Shown one piece after another: positions 52,057 to 58,126 of a stretch of 58,126 nucleotides of DNA (its first letter is position 1; the number at the start of each line of letters is the position of its first letter). The notes under the pieces were generated by a model that did no database searches, had not been told where the DNA came from, and saw only the letters and a list, made by a program, of their open reading frames with translations. Location of the stretch: NCBI RefSeq assembly GCF_002091755.1, contig NZ_BDAI01000021.1, positions 1 through 58,126 of the forward strand, in the 5' to 3' direction. Position numbers and translations under genes: made by a program. This stretch comes from Pseudomonas nitroreducens NBRC 12694. GTDB taxonomy: Bacteria; Pseudomonadota; Gammaproteobacteria; Pseudomonadales; Pseudomonadaceae.

Positions 52057-52186
52057 GGGAAACCTCGTTGCTTGTTGTTGGACTGAGGAAGGTGTGCGTG
52101 GAGCATAAGCGCCACTGACGGAGCACCGCGACGATCATTCACCAGCCGTATAGCCGTGCCCCCACCCTCGTTGGGCAGGCACGAAC

Positions 52187-52214
52187 GAAACCGCCGCCCG
52201 GAAGCGGCGGTTTC
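52187..52214 (-). terminator. Terminator of the RTX adhesin gene
   Basis: GAAACCGCCGC-CCGGAA-GCGGCGGTTTC: an 11-bp perfect stem, continuing on the minus strand as GTTCGTGCC. It lies 18 bp after the adhesin stop. Confidence 0.8.
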
Positions 52215-52231
52215 GACCGGTATTGCGCCGG

Positions 52232-55200
52232 TCAGACGGTGTCGGTCTTGATCGCGTGGTCACCCAGCAGGCCGTTGAGCACGGTATGGGTATCTCCCGC
52301 CGAGAGCACGCCGCTGCCGGCGTGGCCCGCGTACTTGGCGGAGAGATCGACGTTGGCCAGGTCGATGGTCTGGGTCGCGGCGCCGCCACTGGTGGGGCTG
52401 ACGGCGATGCTGGTGGTGCCCGAGTTGACCGAGAAGGACAGGTAGTGGGACAGCGAATCGGCGGTGGGCAACGCGCCCTGCAGCAGGTCGGCGAGGTTCA
52501 GCGAATCCCCTTCGGCGATGCTGAAGTCCTTGATCACGTCGTGCCCGGTATCGCCCGACTTCCAGATGAACTCGTCCGCGCCGGTACCGCCGTACATGAT
52601 GTCGTCGCCGGGGCCACCGATCAGCTTGTCGTTGCCGCCCTGGCCGAACATCAGGTCATTGCCGGCGCCGCCCTCGAGGATGTCGTTGCCACCGCGGGTA
52701 TCGCCGGCGACGTTGAACTGGTCCGCGTGCTGGACGATGTAGTTGGTGATCTGCGCGACCGTCGGCGCACTGCCGTTGGTGGCGGTCAGGTAATCCACCA
52801 GCCCCTGGTACCCCTGGCCGTTGTGACTGCCGGCGGCATGCCCGGCCCAGGCCAGCGAGTCGGTGTTGATGACATCGCCGAAGATGATGTCATTGCCCGA
52901 GCCACCGACCAGGTGGTCGTTGCCCACGGTGACCGGCGTGCTGGTGCTGAAGCCTTCCTGCAGCGCTGCCTGCAATTGCTCGGCGGTGTTGATGATCTGC
53001 GGCTCGCCGACGCTGGCGTTGATGGTCTTGCCATCCAGGGTGACCGAGCCGGTGCCCGTGGTGTCGGTGTTGTCGAAGAACTTCAGGTAGTTGCTGTTGA
53101 TGCCGTTGCCGATACCGATGGCATTGACGTCCACCGCGTTGTCGCCCGTGAGCGCCCCGGCGTGGTGAAGCATGTCATTGCCCGACACCAGTGCATTGTT
53201 CATGTCGCCGTAGTTGGTGATGTTGCCCGAGCTGGAGTCGCTGTTGGAAACGGTCGGGTTGCCGTCGGTGAGGAAGAACGCCAGGTTGATGTAGCCATGG
53301 GCCGCATCGGCATGGTTGGTCGTCACCTGGGTGTTGAACCACTGCGAGGCCGCTTTCATCGCGTCATCGTAGTTGGTCGCACCGTTGGCACTCAGAGCGT
53401 TGATGGCGGCGATCAGCGCGGTCACGTTGGCGGCGCTCAGGCCATTGAAAGTGGTGACGTGGGAGTTGTCGCTGAACGACACCAGGCTCACGTTGATCAC
53501 CCCGTCGTGTCCCTTGATGGTGTTGACCAGGTTGATCAGTGCGTTCTTCGCCAGGGCCATGCGCGACATGTTGCTGCCCGACGGGTCGGCCATGCTGCCG
53601 GAGGTATCGACGATCAGCGAGATGTTGTAGTTCTTGCCCGGCTGGGTGTAGACCGAGACCCCGCCGGCATCGCCGATCAGCACGTCGTTGCCGCCGCTGC
53701 CGTTGATCTGCCCGGCCTTGTCCGCATCCAGCGGGCTGGGGACGGTGTGCAGGACGGTCGAGCCATCCACGTCGCCGCTGTTGCTGCCCACCACCAGGAT
53801 CGGCTGGCCGTACTTCAGGCAGATGTTGAGGTTGGCCGACGCAGTGTCGCCGTCGCCATCGACGATGGTGTACTTGAAGACCTCGCTGATCTGCCCGCTT
53901 TCCGGGAACGCCACGCCGGCCTTGGAGGCGTAGCTGTAGTCGCCGGCCTGGTGGCCGGTCACGTCCTTGAGGTAGACGGTGAGCGTGCCGTTGGCCGTCT
54001 GGATGGTCAGCAGGCCGCTGCTGGCGTTGTAGCTGCCGGTCGCGGTGGTGGCGTTGGGGTTCTCGTTGGTGAGGTTGCCCGCGGCATCCACCGCGAACTT
54101 CTCGCCGCCGAACTCGACCTGGGTGATGCGCACGGTGCCATCGGCGCTGACCGGCAGGTCGTTGGCCAGCAGGTTGCCGCTCACCGAGTCGATGGTCACC
54201 AGGTTCTGCAGGGTGGCCGTCAGGTCGCTGGGCTTGGTGACGATGATCGGATCGCCAGTGTTGGTCACGCCCTTGAGGTCGACATCGGTGATCGAGGCTC
54301 CCAGACCGACGGCGTAGGCATCCACATGGTTGGTGGCGTCATTGCCGTCGCCGTCCGGGTTGGCCAGGAAGGCCTTCCACTGGGTGATTGCCGAGTTGGT
54401 GTTGCCGGTGGTCGGCTCGCCATCGGAGATGAAGTACACCCGGTTGATCGCCGCCGGATCATGGCCGCTGACGGTGATGTCGGAGGTGACATTGGTCCTG
54501 GCCAGGTCCAGGGCAGCCTGGTAGTTGGTCTCGCCGTCGGCGCTGAGGCCATTGATCTTGTTCACCAGCGCCGTGTACTGCGCGTCGGAAGTGCCGGTGA
54601 AGTTGAAGTCGCCCAGGTCCTTGGCAGTGGCCGCGAAGCTCAGCAGCGATACATGGATGGCAATCCCCATGGCCGCATACTGCTGCACCAGGTTGACCAG
54701 GGCCGCCTTGGCGTTGGTCAGCTTGTCGCCAGCCATGCTGCCGGAAACGTCGACCACCAGGGTCAGGTTCACCGCTGGCGGCGCCTGCTGCACCAGGCAG
54801 CGCGGCGAGTCGTCCACCGCGGTCGGGCCGTCATCGAGGAAGCTGAGCTTGCTGCCCAGGTCGATGCTCGCTGATTTCGTGTCGCCGTCACCGTCGGTCA
54901 CGGTGGCGACCAGGCCGATCTTGCCGCTGGCCAGGCTCAGCGGATCGTTCGGGTCGCTGGCGTTGGGATGCTTGAGCGCCAGTTGCTGGTCGAGCTTGAC
55001 CACGCCGGTGCCGCTGTCGAGCGTCAGGGTGAAGGCGGTCGCGCCACTGGCAGTGCCGACGTGGCCTTCCACCACGGTGGCGCTGACCTTGACCAGCACG
55101 ATGTTCTGCCCGTCGGTGGTCTGCAGGCCGCTCTGGGTGCCCGTGGTCGCGCTCAGGCTGTAGGTCGTGCTGCCGCCGTCAGCGCCGGCATTGGCGGTGA

Positions 55201-58126
55201 AGGCCGTGCTGAAGTTGGCGGTGGCATCGACGTTCAGGTGCGTTTCATCGACGGTCAGGGTCGGCGCCGCAGCGGCATTGGCGGTGATGCTCGGGCCGTC
55301 GTCATGGAAGCTGAGCTTGCTGCCCAGGTCCAGGCTGGCGGACTTCGAATCGCCATCGCCATCGGTGATGGTGGCGGTCAGGCTGATCTTGCCGTCGGCG
55401 ATGCTCAGCGCATCATCGGGGTTGCTGGCGTCGGCATGCTTGAGCGCCATCTGCTGGTCGAGGGTCACGCTGCCGTTGTTCAGCGTCAGCGTGAAGGCAA
55501 CGGCGCCGTTGGCTCCACCCACCCGACCGACGACACCATTGCCCTCGTTGTACAGGTAGATCTTGTCGCCGCTGGTGACGCGCAGCCCGCTATCGCCGCC
55601 GTCCTGCGCCGCGGCCACCTTGTACACCAGCGAGCCCGCACCGTCGGCGCCATAGCTGCTGGTGAACAGACTGGTAATGTTGGCGCTGGCGTCGATACCC
55701 AGGTTGGTCTCGTCCACCACCAGGGCCGGTGCGCCTTGCGCACTGGCGGTGATGCTCGGGCCGTCGTCATGGAAGCTCAGCTGGCTGCCCAGTTCGACAC
55801 TGGCGCTGTGGGAGTCGCCATCGCCGTCGGTGATGGTGGCCGTCAGGCTGATCTTGCCGCTGGCGATGCTCAGTGCATCATCCGGGTTATTGCCATCGGG
55901 ATGCTTGAGCGCCAGTTGCTGGTCGAGAGTGACAGTGCCGTTGTTCACCGTCAGCGTGAAGGCGACCGCCCCACTCTGCCCGCCGACCCGGCCGACCACG
56001 CCATTGCCTTCGTTGTACAGGTAGATCTTGTCGCCATTGGTGACGCGCAGGCCGCTGTCGCTGCCATCCTGCGCAGCGACCACCTTGTACACCAGCGAAC
56101 CCGCGCCATCGGCGCCGTAGTGGCTGGTGAACAGGCTGCTGACGCTGGCGCTGGCATTGGCGCCCAGGTTGCTCTCGTCCACCACCAGGGCAGGGCCATC
56201 GGCCTGGTTGGCCACGATGCTCGGCCCGTCGTCGTGGAACACCAGCTTGCTGCCCAGATCGATGGAGGCGCTGTCGCTGTCGCCATCCTTGTCGGTGATG
56301 GTGGCGGTCAGGGTGATCTTGCCGCTGGCGATGCTCAGGGCTTCATCGTCGTCATGGGCATCGGGATGGATGAAGGCCACGCGCTGGTCCAGCGTGAGCG
56401 CACCGCCATCGGGGCGCACCACGAAGGCGATGGCGCCAGTGCCCTCGACCTTGCCCACCACGCCGTTGCCGTCATTGAACAGCAGGATGCGCGCGCCGCC
56501 GGCGGTTTCGCGCAGGCCGCTGTCGGTGCCGTCCACGGTGCTGACCTTGTACGTGACCGACCCGGCGCCGTCAGCGCCGAAGCTGGCGGTGAACAGTTCC
56601 GACACCAGCGGCGCTTCGACCCGCGCGTCACTGGCGAGGTTGCTTTCGTCCACTTCCAGGCGGATGTCGGCATCGGTGCACGGCTGGATGCTGGGACCAT
56701 CGTCGAGGAAGGTCAGCTTGCCGCCCAGGTCGATGCTGGCCGATGCATGATCGCCGTCGCCATCGGTGATGGTCGCGGTGAGGGTGATCTTGTCGGCGTC
56801 GATGCTCAGCGGATCATTGGCATCGGTGGTCACCGGGTGTACCAGCGCCCGTTGCTGGTCGAGGGTAATCACCCCGTTGTGCTGGTTCACGCTGAAGGCC
56901 ACCAGGTTGGTGCCCTCCACGCGCCCTTCGACACCATTGGCGGTGTTGTAGAGGAAGATCTTCCCGCCCGTGGCGGTGTCCTTCAGGCCGCTGTCGGTGC
57001 CGTCGGTGGTGGTGACCTTGTAGGTGATGCCGCCAGCGCTATCGGCGCCGAAGTGGCCGGTGAACAGTGCCGCGACATCACCCGCCGAAGCCTGCGCGTC
57101 GACACCCAGTTTGGTCTCGTCCACGGTCAGCTTGATATCGGCGTCGGTGCACGGCTCGATGCGCGGACCGTCGTCGTAGAACACCATCTTGCTGCCCAGG
57201 TCGACATGGGCCGAAGCCTTGTCGCCGTCACCATCGGTGATGGTGGCGGTCAGGGTGATCTTGCCGCTTTCCAGGCGCAGCGGATCATCGGCGTCGTTGG
57301 TGTCCGGATGCTTGAGCGCCAGGCGCTGGTCGAGCATGAGCGCGCCCTGGTCTTCGCTGACCACGAAGGCGATCGCGCCGCTGCCCTGGACCTTGCCGAC
57401 CACGGTGCCGTCGACGTTGTACAGCAGGATGGATTCGCCCTGGGTGGTCTTCAGGCCACTGTCGGTGCCATCCACCGTGCTGACCTTGTAGGTGATGCTG
57501 CCCGGACCGTCGGCGCCGAAGTGCGTCTCGAACAGCAGCGAGACCAGGCTGGACTCGACGCGGGCGTCGTTGGAGAGGTCGGATTCGTCCACTTCCAGGC
57601 TGATGTCGTAGATGCTCGACGGGGCAATGCTCGGGCCGTCATCGAGGAAGGTCAGCTTGCTGCCCAGGTCGACATGGGCACTGGCACTGTCGCCGTCCTT
57701 GTCGGTGATGGTCGCTGTCAGGGTGACCTGGCCGCTGAGGTTGAGCGAATCGTTGGCGTCACTGGTATCGGGGTGCGCCAGGGCGCGCAACTGCTCCAGG
57801 GTGACCTTGCCGTCGCCGTCGATGGACACGCGGAAGGCCACGGTATTGGTGCCCTCCAGGCGCCCCTCGATGCCGTTGGCGGTGTTGTAGAGGAACACCC
57901 GGCTACCGGTTGCGGTGTCCTTCAGACCGGTATCGGTGTTGTCGGCCCCGGCCAGCTTATAGGTGATCTCGCCGGCGCCGTCCGCACCGAAATGGGTGGT
58001 GAACAGATCGGCGACCGAAGCGCTGCTGGTGTCCGGCACGCCCAGGTGGGTTTCGTCCACGCTGAGCTTGATGTCGGCGTCTTCGCACGGCGTGATGCTC
58101 GGGCCGTCGTCGAGGAAGGTCAGCTT
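52232..58126 (-). CDS. Giant RTX adhesin, C-terminal part (repeats, two vWA domains, T1SS signal; 5' end outside window)
   Basis: 1,964 residues in the window, open at its 5' edge. From the window edge: at least seven tandem ~156-residue repeats (DUF5801/T1SS-143 type, each with TITDGDGDxxSASxDLGSKLxFxDDGPSI), down to ~54820; vWA domain 1 (VVDVSGSM, ETNYQAAL, ISDGEPTT; ~54775-54200); an Ig-like segment and a short RTX repeat (NGSGGNDVLIGD); vWA domain 2 (IVDTSGSM, ATNYDDAM, LTDGNPTV; ~53630-52950); RTX nonapeptides (GGNDILEGGAGNDLMFGQGGNDKLIGGPGDD, ~52700-52590); then a C-terminal type I secretion target domain. Both MIDAS sites look intact. Surface adhesin for biofilm, LapA-like in plan. No Lap or T1SS genes are in the window. 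Confidence 0.9.
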   Translation of the reverse strand, partial: KLTFLDDGPSITPCEDADIKLSVDETHLGVPDTSSASVADLFTTHFGADGAGEITYKLAGADNTDTGLKDTATGSRVFLYNTANGIEGRLEGTNTVAFRVSIDGDGKVTLEQLRALAHPDTSDANDSLNLSGQVTLTATITDKDGDSASAHVDLGSKLTFLDDGPSIAPSSIYDISLEVDESDLSNDARVESSLVSLLFETHFGADGPGSITYKVSTVDGTDSGLKTTQGESILLYNVDGTVVGKVQGSGAIAFVVSEDQGALMLDQRLALKHPDTNDADDPLRLESGKITLTATITDGDGDKASAHVDLGSKMVFYDDGPRIEPCTDADIKLTVDETKLGVDAQASAGDVAALFTGHFGADSAGGITYKVTTTDGTDSGLKDTATGGKIFLYNTANGVEGRVEGTNLVAFSVNQHNGVITLDQQRALVHPVTTDANDPLSIDADKITLTATITDGDGDHASASIDLGGKLTFLDDGPSIQPCTDADIRLEVDESNLASDARVEAPLVSELFTASFGADGAGSVTYKVSTVDGTDSGLRETAGGARILLFNDGNGVVGKVEGTGAIAFVVRPDGGALTLDQRVAFIHPDAHDDDEALSIASGKITLTATITDKDGDSDSASIDLGSKLVFHDDGPSIVANQADGPALVVDESNLGANASASVSSLFTSHYGADGAGSLVYKVVAAQDGSDSGLRVTNGDKIYLYNEGNGVVGRVGGQSGAVAFTLTVNNGTVTLDQQLALKHPDGNNPDDALSIASGKISLTATITDGDGDSHSASVELGSQLSFHDDGPSITASAQGAPALVVDETNLGIDASANITSLFTSSYGADGAGSLVYKVAAAQDGGDSGLRVTSGDKIYLYNEGNGVVGRVGGANGAVAFTLTLNNGSVTLDQQMALKHADASNPDDALSIADGKISLTATITDGDGDSKSASLDLGSKLSFHDDGPSITANAAAAPTLTVDETHLNVDATANFSTAFTANAGADGGSTTYSLSATTGTQSGLQTTDGQNIVLVKVSATVVEGHVGTASGATAFTLTLDSGTGVVKLDQQLALKHPNASDPNDPLSLASGKIGLVATVTDGDGDTKSASIDLGSKLSFLDDGPTAVDDSPRCLVQQAPPAVNLTLVVDVSGSMAGDKLTNAKAALVNLVQQYAAMGIAIHVSLLSFAATAKDLGDFNFTGTSDAQYTALVNKINGLSADGETNYQAALDLARTNVTSDITVSGHDPAAINRVYFISDGEPTTGNTNSAITQWKAFLANPDGDGNDATNHVDAYAVGLGASITDVDLKGVTNTGDPIIVTKPSDLTATLQNLVTIDSVSGNLLANDLPVSADGTVRITQVEFGGEKFAVDAAGNLTNENPNATTATGSYNASSGLLTIQTANGTLTVYLKDVTGHQAGDYSYASKAGVAFPESGQISEVFKYTIVDGDGDTASANLNICLKYGQPILVVGSNSGDVDGSTVLHTVPSPLDADKAGQINGSGGNDVLIGDAGGVSVYTQPGKNYNISLIVDTSGSMADPSGSNMSRMALAKNALINLVNTIKGHDGVINVSLVSFSDNSHVTTFNGLSAANVTALIAAINALSANGATNYDDAMKAASQWFNTQVTTNHADAAHGYINLAFFLTDGNPTVSNSDSSSGNITNYGDMNNALVSGNDMLHHAGALTGDNAVDVNAIGIGNGINSNYLKFFDNTDTTGTGSVTLDGKTINASVGEPQIINTAEQLQAALQEGFSTSTPVTVGNDHLVGGSGNDIIFGDVINTDSLAWAGHAAGSHNGQGYQGLVDYLTATNGSAPTVAQITNYIVQHADQFNVAGDTRGGNDILEGGAGNDLMFGQGGNDKLIGGPGDDIMYGGTGADEFIWKSGDTGHDVIKDFSIAEGDSLNLADLLQGALPTADSLSHYLSFSVNSGTTSIAVSPTSGGAATQTIDLANVDLSAKYAGHAGSGVLSAGDTHTVLNGLLGDHAIKTDTV
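54820..58126 (-). repeat. Tandem ~156-residue adhesin repeats
   Basis: Landmark DDGP codons recur near 58100, 57635, 57167, 56693, 56224, 55758, 55287 and 54825, a spacing of 462-474 bp. Repeats 1-4 from the window edge alternate two types (A: KDTATGxxxFLYNTANGxEGRxEGTN; B: STVDGTDSGLxxT...VVGKVxGxGAIAFVV), repeats 5-6 are nearly identical to each other (type C: DKIYLYNEGNGVVGRVGG) and repeat 7 is the most divergent. Confidence 0.85.

Noticed and set aside
50761..52086. 441-codon plus-strand frame beginning after the phosphonate operon
   Set aside because: Antisense to the thiolase gene, starts inside a GC hairpin, and lacks any motif.
52223..54874. 883-codon open frame on the plus strand
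   Set aside because: Antisense to the adhesin; its repetitive Val/Gly/Asp composition mirrors the adhesin repeats.

Overview
This is a GC-rich chromosomal window from a Pseudomonas (gamma-proteobacterium), probably of the P. aeruginosa / P. nitroreducens / P. citronellolis side of the genus. The evidence is gene content (phhR-phhABC, ssuEADCBF-lsfA, an RbdA-like c-di-GMP protein, an UndA-like 1-undecene enzyme), gene order that matches what I recall of two P. aeruginosa PAO1 segments (arfB-mliC-aroP-hpd...fumC, and the ssu/lsfA block), and many Pseudomonas-type REP hairpins. Species is not determinable by eye. There are no rRNA, tRNA, CRISPR, IS or phage genes that I can see.

Layout. 1-1.4 kb: 3' part of lldP. 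1.4-7 kb: arfB, a Tsx-like channel, mliC, aroP, maiA and hpd (aromatic amino acid uptake and tyrosine catabolism). 7.3-9.7 kb: AraC regulator, XapX small membrane protein, quinone-reductase-like enzyme. 9.9-13.3 kb: undA-like gene and rbdA-like GGDEF/EAL gene. 13.6-15.7 kb: a LuxR-type regulator followed by a PhcB-like methyltransferase. 15.7-20.1 kb (minus strand): an ABC exporter interrupted by an in-frame amber codon, a DsbA-fold protein, trhO, bolA, DUF2059. 20.3-24.2 kb: DUF2804, fumC, a flavodoxin-fold reductase, aqpZ. 24.5-28.8 kb: cell-surface-signalling heme/iron uptake set (ECF sigma, FecR anti-sigma, HasR-like TonB receptor) under a clear Fur box. 29-30.4 kb: EamA and MAPEG membrane proteins.

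30.7-39.3 kb is a sulfur-scavenging island: ssuF-B-C-D-A-E, a second sulfonate-type ABC transporter, and lsfA peroxiredoxin, all on the minus strand. 39.6-44.1 kb: DUF6316 gene, phhR, and divergent phhABC (phenylalanine to tyrosine to 4-hydroxyphenylpyruvate), which feeds hpd and maiA at 5-7 kb; TyrR/PhhR-like boxes are visible before both phhA and hpd. 44.3-50.6 kb: ZntB, then a 2-aminoethylphosphonate uptake operon with an FAD amine oxidoreductase. 50.9-52.1 kb: thiolase. 52.2 kb to the end: C-terminal 1,960+ residues of a giant type-I-secreted RTX adhesin with about 156-residue repeats and two vWA domains; its 5' end lies outside the window.

Most unusual items: the stop codon exactly at the D-loop serine of the ABC exporter; the LuxR/PhcB-like methyltransferase pair next to it; the two-vWA adhesin with an alternating A/B super-repeat and cysteines at repeat junctions; and an AEP importer carrying its own oxidase but no PhnW/PhnX nearby. 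All calls come from reading the translations; no searches were run.
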